A stretch of DNA of 64,000 bases from Brachybacterium muris (GCF_016907455.1 NZ_JAFBCB010000001.1:2418001-2482000); one strand, 5' to 3'; shown: positions 23,175 through 32,925, numbered from the stretch's first letter. Translations and numbers: made by a program. The notes: a model not told the origin generated them from the sequence alone.

Positions 23175-25789
23175 GCTCGCAGCACGCCTCCTACGGCGTC
23201 CTCCACCGCGCGGATGCAGCGCTCGCGGGCCGCACCGATCTGCTCGCCGGTGAGGGTGCCGTCCTCGGAGCGCAGCCGCACCGCGAAGGCAAGCGACTTC
23301 TTGCCCTCGCCGATCTGATCGCCGGTGTACACGTCGAACAGGCGCACGCTCTCGGCGAGATCTCCGATGCCCACCACGATCGCGGCCTCGACGGCCGAGG
23401 CGGGCACGTCCTGATCGACCACGAAGGCGAAGTCCTCCTTGGCCGGGGGGAACGTGGGCACCGGTACGGCCTCGACCACCGCGGGGGCCGCCGCGATCAC
23501 GGCCTCCAGGTCCAGTTCGAGGGCGCTGCTGCGGGCGGGAAGGGAGTACGCCTTGATCACTGCGGGGTGCAGCTCTCCAGCATGTCCCACGACGGTCTGC
23601 TCGCCGTCGGCGCCCTGGACGGTCAGCTCGGCGGTGCGGCCGGGGTGGAAGGGCGCGTGCTCGGCCTGACGCACCTCGAGGTGCGCCCCCACGGAGGCGG
23701 CGACACGGTGCGCGAGGTCGATGGCGTCGGCCCACCCCCAGGCGGGTGCGTCCCCCATCCAGGATCCGGGGCCGCTGGCTCCACCGATCACGACCGCCAG
23801 GCGCCGGGTCTGTGCGGGCAGGGCGTCCTGCACGGCGGCGAGCTCCTCGTCCGAGGGTCGCTGCGCGGCCGAGGGCACGGGCGAGACACCGGCCTCGCCG
23901 CGGGAGAGCGACACCGACCCCACCTGGAAGATGGCCACGTTCTCCTCACCGCGGCCCAGGTTGCGGCGCGCCACCGGCAGCAGGGTCTGCAGCAGGGCGG
24001 TGCGCATCAGCGGCTCGTCGTCGGCCAGGGGGTTCAGCAGGCGCACGGCGCGGCGGCGCTCGTCCTGCGCGTCGTAGCGCAGCTGGTCGAACACGCCCTC
24101 GCCGATGAACGGGTAGGAGGCGACCTCCGTGAGGCCCGCCTCGGCCAGCGCCCGCCCGGCGTTACGGCGGCCCCGCTGGGAACGGGTGAGCCCGCGACCA
24201 CCGGGGGCGGTGGGCAGCACGGAGGGGATCTGGTCGTATCCGACCAGCCGCGCGATCTCCTCGACGAGGTCCTCACGGACCACCAGATCGGGACGCCAGC
24301 TGGGCGGGGTGACGCGCAGCATGTCGCCGCTGTCGCCCGCCGGGGCGCCGGCCTCCTCGACGATGCAGCCGATCATCTCGAGGCTGCTGCGCACCTGCTC
24401 GGGGGTGTAGGCCACGCCCACGACGCGCTCGGCGTCCGCGATCGGGAAGTCGATCGCGGAGGGCTCGGTGATGGTGCCCTCGTCGGTGACGCGGTAATCG
24501 ATCTCGCCGCCGCCGTACTGGACGATCAGCTCGGCGGCACGCTGGGCGGCCACCAGCGGCAGGTGCGGATCCACACCGCGCTCGAAGCGCTTGGAGGCCT
24601 CCGAGGGCAGGCGGTGGCGGCGGGCGGTGCGCGCCACGGTGATCTGCTGGAACGTGGCGGCCTCGAGGATCACGTTGCGCGTGTCATCGGTGACTTCCGT
24701 CTCCGCTCCGCCCATCACCCCGGCCAGGCCCAGCACACGATCCCCCTCTGGTCCGCCGCAGTCGGTGATCAGCAGGTCCTCGGGATCCAGGGTGCGCTCG
24801 ACGTCGTCCAGCGTGGTCAGCTTCTCGCCCGGCCGGGCACGGCGAACGATGATCGGGGCGACCACCTTCTCCGCGTCGTAGGCGTGCAGGGGCTGGCCCA
24901 GATCCAGCATCACGTAGTTGGTGACGTCGACGATCAGGGAGATGGGCCGCATCCCGGCCAGGGTGAGGCGACGGCTCATCCAGCGCGGCGTGGGGGCGGT
25001 GGCGTCGGTGCCGCGAACCTCGAGGGTCACGAACCGGGTGCAGCCCTCGCCGCCCCGCAGCGGGGCATCGTCCCGCAGCTGCACCGGCACCCCGCCGCGG
25101 GTGCCCTCCGGCGCGTCGACGGTGGTCACAGGGTCCACGAACGCACCGCTCGTGGCGTGGGAGTACTCGCGGGCCACGCCGCGCATGGAGAAGCAGTAGC
25201 CACGGTCCGGGGTCACGTTGATCTCGACGGTCTCGTCCCCCAGACCCAGCAGGGCGATCGCGTCGTCCCCGGGCTCACCGGTGAGGCCTTCGGCGTGGCC
25301 ACGGCCGAGCACGATGATGCCGTCCTCGCCGGCGGGGTCTGGGCCGAGCCCGAGCTCGTCACCGGAGCAGATCATGCCGTCGGAGGTGTGGCCGTAGGTC
25401 TTCCTGGCGGCGATCGCGAAGTCGCCGGGCAGCACGGTGCCGGGCAGGGAGACGACCACCAGGTCACCTGCCTCGAAGTTGTGGGCGCCGCAGATGATGC
25501 CGCGGGAGGGCTGCTCGTCCCCGGGCTGCGGGTCCTTGGGGTCGTCGTCGGCGTGGTTGTGCTCGGGGCCCACGTCCACGCGGCACCAGTTGATGGTCTT
25601 GCCGTTCTTCTGGGGCTCCTTCACCAGGTCCAGTACGCGGCCCACCACGAGGGGGCCGGTGACCTGGGCGCCGTGGATCGCCTCCTCCTCCAGGCCCACG
25701 GAGACCAGGTCGGCGGCGACGGACTCGGCATCGGCCCCGTCGCGCAGGGTGACGTGCTCGGCGAGCCAGGTCAGCGGGATGCGGGGCAT
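23171..25789 (-). CDS. pheT: phenylalanyl-tRNA synthetase beta subunit
   Basis: This 872-residue subunit forms the alpha2-beta2 enzyme with PheS. In order it has an OB-fold tRNA-binding domain (ICGAHNFEAGDLVVVSLPG near residue 96), B3/B4 editing domain, B5 domain (ERVVGVAYTPEQV), catalytic-like core (FPPAKEDFAFVVDQDVPA) and C-terminal anticodon-binding FDX-ACB domain ending near SLAFAVRLRSEDGTLTG. It is slightly longer than the typical 800 residues because of acidic loops. It starts 1 nt after the pheS stop. Confidence 0.97.
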   Translation of the reverse strand: MPRIPLTWLAEHVTLRDGADAESVAADLVSVGLEEEAIHGAQVTGPLVVGRVLDLVKEPQKNGKTINWCRVDVGPEHNHADDDPKDPQPGDEQPSRGIICGAHNFEAGDLVVVSLPGTVLPGDFAIAARKTYGHTSDGMICSGDELGLGPDPAGEDGIIVLGRGHAEGLTGEPGDDAIALLGLGDETVEINVTPDRGYCFSMRGVAREYSHATSGAFVDPVTTVDAPEGTRGGVPVQLRDDAPLRGGEGCTRFVTLEVRGTDATAPTPRWMSRRLTLAGMRPISLIVDVTNYVMLDLGQPLHAYDAEKVVAPIIVRRARPGEKLTTLDDVERTLDPEDLLITDCGGPEGDRVLGLAGVMGGAETEVTDDTRNVILEAATFQQITVARTARRHRLPSEASKRFERGVDPHLPLVAAQRAAELIVQYGGGEIDYRVTDEGTITEPSAIDFPIADAERVVGVAYTPEQVRSSLEMIGCIVEEAGAPAGDSGDMLRVTPPSWRPDLVVREDLVEEIARLVGYDQIPSVLPTAPGGRGLTRSQRGRRNAGRALAEAGLTEVASYPFIGEGVFDQLRYDAQDERRRAVRLLNPLADDEPLMRTALLQTLLPVARRNLGRGEENVAIFQVGSVSLSRGEAGVSPVPSAAQRPSDEELAAVQDALPAQTRRLAVVIGGASGPGSWMGDAPAWGWADAIDLAHRVAASVGAHLEVRQAEHAPFHPGRTAELTVQGADGEQTVVGHAGELHPAVIKAYSLPARSSALELDLEAVIAAAPAVVEAVPVPTFPPAKEDFAFVVDQDVPASAVEAAIVVGIGDLAESVRLFDVYTGDQIGEGKKSLAFAVRLRSEDGTLTGEQIGAARERCIRAVEDAVGGVLRA

Positions 25790-25790
25790 C

Positions 25791-26909
25791 TCAGATCTCC
25801 GTTCCGTAGTGCTGGGAGAAGCGGACGTCGCCCTCCACCATGTCGCGCATGTCGGCCACGCCGTTGCGAAGCATCAGGATGCGCTCGATGCCCAGGCCGA
25901 AGGCGAAGCCCTGGTACTCCTCGGGGTCCACGCCGCAGGCGCGCAGCACGGCGGGGTTGACCATGCCGCAGCCGCCCATCTCGATCCAGCCGGTGCCGCC
26001 ACACACCCGGCAGTCCGGGGCGGGGTCGTGGTCCAGGCCGTGGCGGGCATCGCAGGAGAAGCAGCGGAAGTCCATCTCCGCGCTGGGCTCGGTGAAGGGG
26101 AAGTAGCTGGGGCGCAGGCGGGTGATCGGCTCCCCGCCGAACAGCTCACGGGCCAGGGTGTCCAGGGTGCCCACCAGGTGGGCCATGGTGAGGTCCTTGT
26201 CGATCGCGAGGCCCTCCACCTGGTGGAACACCGGGGTGTGGGTGGCGTCGAGCTCATCGGTGCGGAACACCTCGCCCGGGCACACGATGTACAGCGGCAC
26301 ACCGCGCTCCAGCAGGGAGCGTGCCTGCACCGGCGAGGTGTGGGTGCGCAGGATCTGCCCGCTGCCCTCGCCACCATCAGGGCCTGCCACGTAGAAGGTG
26401 TCCTGCATCTGACGGGCCGGGTGGTCCACGTCGAAGTTCAGGGCATCGAAGTTGAACCACTCCGCCTCGATCTCGGGGCCTTCGGCGACCTCCCAGCCCA
26501 TGCCCACGAAGACGTCGTTGATCCGGTCGGTCAGAGTGGTCAGCGGGTGCGCCGCGCCGCGGGGCCGGCGGTCCACCGGGAGGGTCACGTCGACCGTCTC
26601 GGCGGCGAGCGCGGCCTCCTCCTCGGCGGCGGCGAGCTCCTGCTGGCGGGCGGCGATGGCCTGCTGCACGCGTCCCTTGCCCTGACCGACCAGCTTGCCT
26701 GCGCCGGCCTTCTGGTCCTTCGGGAGGTCCTTGATGGCGCGGTTCGCGGTGGCCAGCACCGAGGAGTCCCCGGTGTGGTCGATGCGCACCTGCTTCAGCT
26801 CGGCGGTGCTGGAGGCAGCCGCGACGGCGGCGAGCGCGGCGTCGACGGCGGATCCGATGGTGGCCTCGTCGATCACGGGCGCCTCGGGGGCGGGGGGTGT
26901 TTCGGACAC
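25791..26909 (-). CDS. pheS: phenylalanyl-tRNA synthetase alpha subunit
   Basis: This 372-residue catalytic subunit of a class II synthetase has an N-terminal coiled coil (about residues 20-100) followed by the motif 1-3 core. The core includes [39 protein letters not shown] and [14 protein letters not shown]. The GTG at 26909 starts [12 protein letters not shown]. An ATG 61 bp upstream in frame coincides with the -10 hexamer of the likely promoter, so it cannot be the start. In the usual actinobacterial order it follows trmH, but here about 6 kb of other genes lie between. Confidence 0.95.
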   Translation of the reverse strand: MSETPPAPEAPVIDEATIGSAVDAALAAVAAASSTAELKQVRIDHTGDSSVLATANRAIKDLPKDQKAGAGKLVGQGKGRVQQAIAARQQELAAAEEEAALAAETVDVTLPVDRRPRGAAHPLTTLTDRINDVFVGMGWEVAEGPEIEAEWFNFDALNFDVDHPARQMQDTFYVAGPDGGEGSGQILRTHTSPVQARSLLERGVPLYIVCPGEVFRTDELDATHTPVFHQVEGLAIDKDLTMAHLVGTLDTLARELFGGEPITRLRPSYFPFTEPSAEMDFRCFSCDARHGLDHDPAPDCRVCGGTGWIEMGGCGMVNPAVLRACGVDPEEYQGFAFGLGIERILMLRNGVADMRDMVEGDVRFSQHYGTEI

Positions 26910-26970
26910 GGGTATCGCTTTCGTCCGGCGGGCACGGGGGCACCCGCGGCGAGCGCGGGCACCGCTGACC

Positions 26971-27000
26971 ATTCTAGGAGGGATGGGGAGTGCACCCCAT
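26971..27000 (-). promoter_or_regulatory. pheST promoter with palindromic operator copy 2
   Basis: On the complement TAGAAT (26971-26976) is a strong -10, placing the start near 26964 and a leader of about 55 nt before pheS. Overlapping the spacer and -35 zone is ATGGGG-AGTGCA-CCCCAT (26983-27000). It shares 16 of 18 bases with the perfect palindrome in front of the divergent WXG gene. A repressor position is suggested. The bound regulator is unknown. Confidence 0.6.
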
Positions 27001-27110
27001 GCTCGTCCGAGTACAGATCGGACGCAATGGATCGTGCTCAACGGCACCTACCCTCTCCGACACGCACGATGCCAGGACGGGAGCTACCCCAGCTACCCAC
27101 CCAGCCGCTC

Positions 27111-27157
27111 CATGGGGAGTACTCCCCATGTCCGTCGTTCCAGGAAGTCCCTAGAAT
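27111..27157 (+). promoter_or_regulatory. WXG-gene promoter with perfect 20-bp palindrome
   Basis: CATGGGGAGTACTCCCCATG at 27111-27130 is a perfect 20-bp palindrome. TAGAAT (27152-27157) is the likely -10 of the rightward gene, placing the palindrome at about -53 to -34, next to or over the -35 zone. A second, imperfect copy lies 129 bp away, in front of pheS. Symmetry of this quality implies a dimeric regulator. I cannot name its family. Confidence 0.65.
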
Positions 27158-27184
27158 CCTCGTAACTCACAAAGGGGCGATCAC

Positions 27185-28975
27185 ATGGTTCTGTACGGGG
27201 CGGACACCGAGCAGCTGCGGCAGCTCGCGGAGAACTACCGCAGCTGCGCACAGCGGATGCTCGAGACGAGCGGGCGGCTGACGGCCACCATCACGTCCGT
27301 GACATGGGAAGGACCGGATGCCGAGGGCTTCCGTCAGCAGTGGGGTGCGCTCGAGGCGCAGCTTCGATCGCACGGTGAGACGATCACCGAGCGGGGCGCC
27401 GATCTCGAACGTCACGCGGAGGAGCAGGACCACGCCTCCTCTTCGGCATCGGACCGCGTCAGGGACCTGATCGACAACGTCCGTGACGGCTTCGGAGACG
27501 TGCTCGGCGGGCTCCGGGACTTCTTCGGGGATGCCCTCGACTCCTTGGCCAGGAGCGCGGACGCCGGGGAGGCTATCGGCTTGAACGACACGGCAGCCCT
27601 GATGTCCCCGACGCAGATCACCCCCGACGACTTCGACAAGGAGCGCGGAGCGGACAGCAGCACGAACGAAGTCGTCCTCACTCTCCCTGACGGAACCAAG
27701 ATCGCTGTCAGCATGGAAGGGGACGGTACCCAGACGTTCTCCATGAACGATCCCGTGAAGCTCGAGCAGAAGGGGAAGATCGCTGGCCTCGAGGTCAAGC
27801 ACGAGGTCGAGATCGGCAACGAGTTCGAGGTGACGGTGAACCCCGACGGGACACTCACCTACACCTTCACCGGCAGCTCGTCCCAGACGTACGGAGCGTC
27901 CGAGAAGAACAAGTATGTCGATGGGGAGATCAGTACGTCGACGACCTCGGAATCGGTCTACAGCGTGACGGTGCCACCGGGGACCAGTTTCACCGACGCG
28001 ATCGCGATCAATCCGTTCAACCCCGCCTCCATCCCCCCGGACGGGTCAGTGACCGTCGGCACCGGTGTCGAGCAGTCCACGAACCTCGGGGTGACCGGGA
28101 AGTACCGCGGGCTCGAAGTGGGACTGGGGATCGAGGAGACAGTCGGCAGCGAATGGAACAGTGTGATCTCCCGTGATGGCGACGGGAACCTCTCCATGCT
28201 CACCGGTCCCACCAACATGGTGCGCAACGATGGGACGGTCAGTGTCGGGGTCGAAGGGGCCGCATTCGAACTGGGCACGTCCCGGACCAAGGAGCACGGC
28301 GTGCTGGAGTACGTCGAGTTCTCGGGCGACGACGCAGGGAACAAGGCCTACAACGATGTGCTGTGGTCCGACGGCTACCCGAAGGACACGACTGCGGACG
28401 GGGTCCTGGACCGTTACACGCAGACCCACACCTCCACGTCCTCGGAGTCCAGCATCGGTTTCAAGATCGACGAGGTACTGGATGTGAGTCGGAGCCACAA
28501 CACCTTCGCGGACGAGGTGATCCACCGCAGTTACCCGGACGGCAGGGAGGAATGGGCCCAGCAGATCCTGCCGCACGGCGAGGGCTCCGGGAACTCGGTG
28601 TACGTCCACGGCGGCACGGGCCGCGAGACGGAGTACCAGATGACACTGGGAGACCGGCCCGCCGGGGACGACAGCGGGTACGGGGACGAGTACTGGGGAG
28701 GCGCGCACCAGGGAGGCGACCTGGTCATGTCATTCACCCAGGACGAGTTGAACCTCATGCGGGAGAACTACGCCGGGTACAAGGGCAACCCCGACCACTT
28801 CAGGAACGAGACCGACTACCTCACCGCCCTCACCGCGTCGGCCTCAGGGAGCGATTCAGGGTTCGTGCTGAACCAGTTCATCACGCACTACAACTACCGG
28901 GCCCTCGAGGGGACCATGTGGGACCACGAGAATCCCGTTCATCCCGAGATCCGGGTCCCTGGACGGATGAACTGA
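27185..28975 (+). CDS. WXG100-domain protein with long beta-rich C-terminus
   Basis: This 596-residue protein begins with a WXG100-type helical hairpin (about residues 5-95). The turn motif is TWEGPDAEGFRQQW near residue 40, followed by a heptad-like second helix. That domain usually marks substrates of type VII (Esx) secretion. After a linker to about residue 150 comes a region of more than 400 residues rich in T, S, G, D and V, with no nuclease, protease or RHS motif that I recognise. It looks beta-structured. No immunity-like gene follows and no esx or ecc genes are in the window. Its base composition looks less GC-rich than the neighbours, hinting at transfer. ATG 27185 has AAGGGG 6 nt upstream. 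A polymorphic toxin or surface protein is possible; function unknown. Confidence 0.75.
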   Translation: MVLYGADTEQLRQLAENYRSCAQRMLETSGRLTATITSVTWEGPDAEGFRQQWGALEAQLRSHGETITERGADLERHAEEQDHASSSASDRVRDLIDNVRDGFGDVLGGLRDFFGDALDSLARSADAGEAIGLNDTAALMSPTQITPDDFDKERGADSSTNEVVLTLPDGTKIAVSMEGDGTQTFSMNDPVKLEQKGKIAGLEVKHEVEIGNEFEVTVNPDGTLTYTFTGSSSQTYGASEKNKYVDGEISTSTTSESVYSVTVPPGTSFTDAIAINPFNPASIPPDGSVTVGTGVEQSTNLGVTGKYRGLEVGLGIEETVGSEWNSVISRDGDGNLSMLTGPTNMVRNDGTVSVGVEGAAFELGTSRTKEHGVLEYVEFSGDDAGNKAYNDVLWSDGYPKDTTADGVLDRYTQTHTSTSSESSIGFKIDEVLDVSRSHNTFADEVIHRSYPDGREEWAQQILPHGEGSGNSVYVHGGTGRETEYQMTLGDRPAGDDSGYGDEYWGGAHQGGDLVMSFTQDELNLMRENYAGYKGNPDHFRNETDYLTALTASASGSDSGFVLNQFITHYNYRALEGTMWDHENPVHPEIRVPGRMN

Positions 28976-28993
28976 TCCCAGCGAGCACTCACG

Positions 28994-29022
28994 TTGTCCG
29001 AGCGCACGGTCTAGCCTAATGA
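28994..29022 (+). promoter_or_regulatory. promoter of the formaldehyde dehydrogenase gene pair
   Basis: TTGTCC (28994-28999) and TAATGA (29017-29022) are separated by 17 bp and lie about 40 bp before the GTG of the dehydrogenase gene, in the 88-bp gap after the WXG gene. It is a fair SigA match and places the gene pair in its own transcript. Confidence 0.5.
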
Positions 29023-29063
29023 GGACATCCCCGACCCTCGCACCGAGGAGTTAGGAGGACCCC

Positions 29064-30164
29064 GTGTCCTGGACCGTGAAGGGCGTCGTCGCCCGATCTG
29101 AGAAGCAGCCGGCGGAGCTGGTGGACATCGTGATCCCCGACCCCGGCCCCACCGACGTGGTGGTCGACATCGAGGCCTGCGGGGTGTGCCACACGGACCT
29201 CGCCTACCGTGACGGCGGCATCAACGACGAGTTCCCCTTCCTGCTCGGACATGAGGCCGCCGGCCGCGTCGCCGAGGTCGGCGAGGCCGTCACCCACGTC
29301 GAGGTGGGCGACTACGTGGTGCTGAACTGGCGGGCCGTGTGCGGCCAGTGCCGGGCCTGCCGCAAGGGCCTCCCCCAGTACTGCTTCGACACCCACAACG
29401 CATCGAAACCCATGACCTTGGAGGACGGCACCGAGCTCACCGCAGCCCTCGGCATCGGTGCCTTCGCTGAGAAGACCCTGGTCCATGAGGGCCAGTGCAC
29501 CAAGGTGAACGAGGACGCCCCCGCCGAGGTGGCCGGGCTGTTGGGCTGCGGCGTGATGGCCGGCATCGGTGCGGCGGTCAACACCGGCCAGATCCAGCGC
29601 GGCGAGTCCGTCGCTGTGATCGGCCTGGGCGGTGTGGGCTGCGCTGCGATCGCCGGCGCGAAGCTGGCCGGGGCCACCACCATCATCGGGCTCGACGTGG
29701 ACGACAAGAAGCTCGCTGCGGCCGAGGAGCTGGGCGCCACCCACACGATCAACACCAAGGGCCTGGATCCCCAGCAGACCGCCGAGAAGGTGCAGGAGCT
29801 CACCGGGGGCTACGGGGCCGACGTGGTGATCGACGCCGTGGGCATCCCCGCCACCTACGAGACCGCCTTCTACGCCCGCGACCTCGCCGGCCGCGTGGTC
29901 CTGGTGGGCGTACCCCGCCCGGACGTCGAGATCACGCTGCCGCTGCTGGACGTGTTCGGCCGCGGCGGAGCACTGAAGTCCTCCTGGTACGGCGACTGCC
30001 TGCCCGAGCGGGACTTCCCCTACCTCACCGACCTGTTCCTGCAGGGCCGGCTGCCCCTGGACCGGTTCGTCACCGGCCGCACCACGCTCGACGGAGTGGA
30101 TGATGCCTTGGACTCCCTGCACGACGGCAAGACCCTGCGCACCGTGGTGGTGATCGACCGATGA
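29064..30164 (+). CDS. mscR: S-(hydroxymethyl)mycothiol dehydrogenase (formaldehyde dehydrogenase)
   Basis: This 366-residue zinc-dependent medium-chain dehydrogenase has catalytic zinc ligands in CGVCHTD and GHEAAG. The structural zinc cysteines are in [16 protein letters not shown], and the NAD-binding motif is [10 protein letters not shown] near residue 193. It resembles the mycobacterial and Amycolatopsis enzymes that oxidise the mycothiol adduct of formaldehyde and reduce S-nitrosomycothiol. Pairing with a metallo-beta-lactamase-fold gene, as for Rv2259-Rv2260, supports this call over a plain alcohol dehydrogenase. The GTG follows GGAGG, and its stop overlaps the next gene (ATGA). Confidence 0.85.
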   Translation: MSWTVKGVVARSEKQPAELVDIVIPDPGPTDVVVDIEACGVCHTDLAYRDGGINDEFPFLLGHEAAGRVAEVGEAVTHVEVGDYVVLNWRAVCGQCRACRKGLPQYCFDTHNASKPMTLEDGTELTAALGIGAFAEKTLVHEGQCTKVNEDAPAEVAGLLGCGVMAGIGAAVNTGQIQRGESVAVIGLGGVGCAAIAGAKLAGATTIIGLDVDDKKLAAAEELGATHTINTKGLDPQQTAEKVQELTGGYGADVVIDAVGIPATYETAFYARDLAGRVVLVGVPRPDVEITLPLLDVFGRGGALKSSWYGDCLPERDFPYLTDLFLQGRLPLDRFVTGRTTLDGVDDALDSLHDGKTLRTVVVIDR

Positions 30165-30781
30165 GCATCCGACTCGATCACGCCGTCACCCACGGCACCT
30201 TCACCCTGGACGGCGAGACCCACGACGTGGACAACAACGTGTGGGTGCTCGGCGACGAGAAGCAGTGCGTGGTGTTCGACGCCCCGCATGACGTGGAGAC
30301 CGTGGAGAAGCTGGTGGGCGACCGCGAGTGCGTGGGCATCCTGCTCACCCACGCGCACGACGACCACGTGCGCATGGCGCCCGAGCTCGCCATGGCGTTG
30401 GAGGCCCCGCTGCTGCTGAATCCTGCGGACCGCGAGGTGTGGCAGCTGACCCACGGCGACCTGCCCTGGGACGACGACGTGGCCGACGGCGACATGTTCA
30501 GCGTGGGTGAGGCAGACATCGAGGCGATCCATACGCCGGGCCACTCCCCCGGCTCCACCTGCTACTACGTGGAGGCTCTCGGCGCCCTGTTCAGCGGCGA
30601 CACCCTGTTCCAGGGCGGGCCGGGGGCCACCGGCCGCTCCTTCTCCTCGCGCGAGACGATCGAGGAGTCGATCCGGGAGCGGCTGTTCGTGCTCCCGGAG
30701 GACACCGTGGTGCACACCGGCCACGGGGACGACACCACCATCGGGGCCGAGAAGGAGAACGCCACCGGCGACTGGCTCTGA
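30161..30781 (+). CDS. metallo-beta-lactamase-fold hydrolase, partner of mycothiol dehydrogenase
   Basis: This 206-residue MBL-fold protein has the metal site THAHDDH near residues 61-67, [10 protein letters not shown] near 120 and SGDTLF near 147, the pattern of glyoxalase II-like thioesterases. The ATG overlaps the dehydrogenase stop. Inference from the conserved pairing is that it hydrolyses S-formylmycothiol, the dehydrogenase product, to formate and mycothiol, or a related thioester. A strong terminator follows. Confidence 0.85.
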   Translation: MSIRLDHAVTHGTFTLDGETHDVDNNVWVLGDEKQCVVFDAPHDVETVEKLVGDRECVGILLTHAHDDHVRMAPELAMALEAPLLLNPADREVWQLTHGDLPWDDDVADGDMFSVGEADIEAIHTPGHSPGSTCYYVEALGALFSGDTLFQGGPGATGRSFSSRETIEESIRERLFVLPEDTVVHTGHGDDTTIGAEKENATGDWL

Positions 30782-30809
30782 GCCGTCCCCTTCTCGGACT
30801 CCGACTGTC

Positions 30810-30845
30810 GAGCGCCGCGCCCCACTCCGGGGCGCGGCGCTCTTG
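30810..30845 (+). terminator. strong terminator, probably bidirectional
   Basis: GAGCGCCGCGCCCC (30810-30823) and GGGGCGCGGCGCTC (30829-30842) form a perfect 14-bp stem with a 5-nt loop, followed by TTGT. It lies between the formaldehyde gene pair and the leftward copD/ctaG gene, which converge here. Confidence 0.8.
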
Positions 30846-30900
30846 TCTGCAGACCGCAGCTGGGGGAGCGAGCGGGGCTCGTGCAGCAGGAGGGGGAGCG

Positions 30901-32925
30901 TCAGCGCGGGGAGTTCTCGCCCGGTGCTGACCCGGCTTCCGAGCTGTGCTCGTCCGGCCCCTGCTGCGCCGGGGCCTGACCCCGCATGGATGACAGGTAC
31001 GCGTTGTAGGCGGCGAGCTCGGCGTCGCCATCACGATCGGCCTTGCGGTCCCACTGGGCCGCGCGGCGATCGTCCGAGCGCATCCACTGCACCGCGACCA
31101 CCAGTGCGTACAGCACGGTGGGGATCTCGGACACGGCCCACATGATCGAACCGCCACGAACCTGGATCAGCTCCAGCTCCTCGACGGTGAACATCCCCAG
31201 GTCCAGGTACCAGCCCTCGGCGATCAGCCAGGTCGCCGAGACCACCGCCACCCCGAAGAACGCGTGGAATGCCAGGGTCACCAGCAGCGTCACCAGCTTC
31301 ATCACCGGGTTGATGGGCCTGGTGGAGGGGTCGATGCCGATCAGCACCCAGGCGAACAGGTAGCCCGAGAGCAGGAAGTGCACCGTCATCAGCACGTGGC
31401 CGAGGTGGTGGTACATCGCCATCTCGAACAGCGGCGTGAAGTAGAAGACCACCAGCGACCCGGCGAAGAACAGCCCGGCCAGGGGCGGGGACGACACGGT
31501 GCGCGCATACCCGGAGTGCAGGGCGGCCAGCACCCACTCACGGATCCCCCGGGATCCATCGGTGCGCGGGGCCTGTGCCCGCGACAGGAGCGTGACCACG
31601 CCACCGGCCACCCACAGCGGCGGCACGATCATCATCATCGCCATGTGCTGGACCATGTGCGCATCGAAGCGGAAGCGTCCGTAGGCAGCGGCTCCCCCGC
31701 TCATCACCCAGGCGAAGGCCACGCAGCCCAGCAGGAACAGGACCGTGCGGAGCATCGGCCACGCGTCACCGCGTCGGCGCAGCCGCACCACCCCGGCCAC
31801 GTAGAAGCCGGCCATCACCACGGCCAGCAGCAGCGCCACCCAGTCCGGCTCGACCTGGGTGAACAGGGCCGGCAGCGAGAACGGCTCCTGGGGAGGCAGG
31901 TACCCCACCAGCGACAGCACCCGCAGGTCACCGACCGCGGGGACCTCCTGCGGGACCGGAGGGGCGCTTCGCCCCAGTGCGATCGACGCGCCGATCACCA
32001 GCGCCATCACCGCCCCCTCGGTGAGGGCGAGGTGCCTGAACCGGATCCGGTCCCCCAGCCGTCGGCGCTGCAGGAAGCCCAGGACTGCAAGCGCCACCAG
32101 CGCCACGGCCTTGAACGCGACGATCCGCCCGTAGCCGGTGGTGACCAGCTCGTCGAGGGACGACATGCGGATCGCGGCACTCAGCACACCGCTGAAGGCC
32201 AGGCCCACCACCGCGGCAAGGGCCCAAGGTGAGAAGCGGCGGATGGTCGTGGCCAGCTGCGGCACATCCAGCATCGGGCTGATCAGGCCGATCGCCAGCA
32301 GTCCGCCGGCCCACACAGTGACGGAGACCAGGTGCACGGCCATGCCGTTGACGGCGTTGAGGTGGTCCAGGCTGGCCCCGGCGTGGCCGGCAAGCCCCAG
32401 GAAGCCCGTGCCGATGCCGGCGAAGGCGAGCCCCCAGGCGGCCAGCACGGTGGAGCGAGCGATCGCTGAGAAGAGAGCACTGATCGCGGCGATCACCGCG
32501 ATGGTCAGCTGCAGTCGGCCCAGATCGGTGGACAGGGCCACTGTCCACGGGTCCAGCTCGGACCCGGCGCCGGTGGCCTCGAGACCGCCGAGCGGTACGA
32601 GGGCCAGGGAGGCGGCGGCCCACAGCGCTGCCCCCGCCGCGGCGATCCGCACGGTTCGCCCCCGGGGCCCGGCAAGGCTCGTCACCTCACGTCGGCCAGG
32701 ACCAGGCAGCAGCAGCACGGCGGTGCCTCCCCCGCCGACGGCGAGCAGCAGCCCCAGGTGGTGCAGGGCCCGCACGATCGGGAGTCCCCAGGTGACCAGG
32801 GGCGAGGCGGGCACCAGGGCCTGCGGGGCCAGGGCGCCGGTGGCCAGCAGGCCCAGCAGCGCCGCCGTGATGCTGAGGACCAGCAGCGCGGGGACGGTGA
32901 TCAGGGCAGGGCGACGGGTGCTCAT
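30901..32925 (-). CDS. CopD-CtaG fusion membrane protein (copper/cytochrome oxidase assembly)
   Basis: This 674-residue polytopic protein joins an N-terminal CopD-like copper-resistance half (about residues 1-340) to a C-terminal caa3-type CtaG half (about 350-650). The first half has ITVPALLVLSITAALLGLL, LHHLGLLLAVGGG and later AVNGMAVHLVSVTVWAGGL. The second half has AHMVQHMAMMMIVPPLWV, HFLLSGYLFAWVLIG and a WYLDLGMF segment. Histidines and methionines in the membrane parts are likely copper ligands. The fusion is common in actinobacteria and should serve copper delivery to cytochrome oxidase. ATG 32925 overlaps the trmH stop (ATGA). The end is a charged tail. Confidence 0.88.
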   Translation of the reverse strand: MSTRRPALITVPALLVLSITAALLGLLATGALAPQALVPASPLVTWGLPIVRALHHLGLLLAVGGGGTAVLLLPGPGRREVTSLAGPRGRTVRIAAAGAALWAAASLALVPLGGLEATGAGSELDPWTVALSTDLGRLQLTIAVIAAISALFSAIARSTVLAAWGLAFAGIGTGFLGLAGHAGASLDHLNAVNGMAVHLVSVTVWAGGLLAIGLISPMLDVPQLATTIRRFSPWALAAVVGLAFSGVLSAAIRMSSLDELVTTGYGRIVAFKAVALVALAVLGFLQRRRLGDRIRFRHLALTEGAVMALVIGASIALGRSAPPVPQEVPAVGDLRVLSLVGYLPPQEPFSLPALFTQVEPDWVALLLAVVMAGFYVAGVVRLRRRGDAWPMLRTVLFLLGCVAFAWVMSGGAAAYGRFRFDAHMVQHMAMMMIVPPLWVAGGVVTLLSRAQAPRTDGSRGIREWVLAALHSGYARTVSSPPLAGLFFAGSLVVFYFTPLFEMAMYHHLGHVLMTVHFLLSGYLFAWVLIGIDPSTRPINPVMKLVTLLVTLAFHAFFGVAVVSATWLIAEGWYLDLGMFTVEELELIQVRGGSIMWAVSEIPTVLYALVVAVQWMRSDDRRAAQWDRKADRDGDAELAAYNAYLSSMRGQAPAQQGPDEHSSEAGSAPGENSPR

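Noticed and set aside
23567-25960. 797-codon plus-strand frame over pheT
   Set aside because: It mirrors the real pheT codons and has no recognisable domain.
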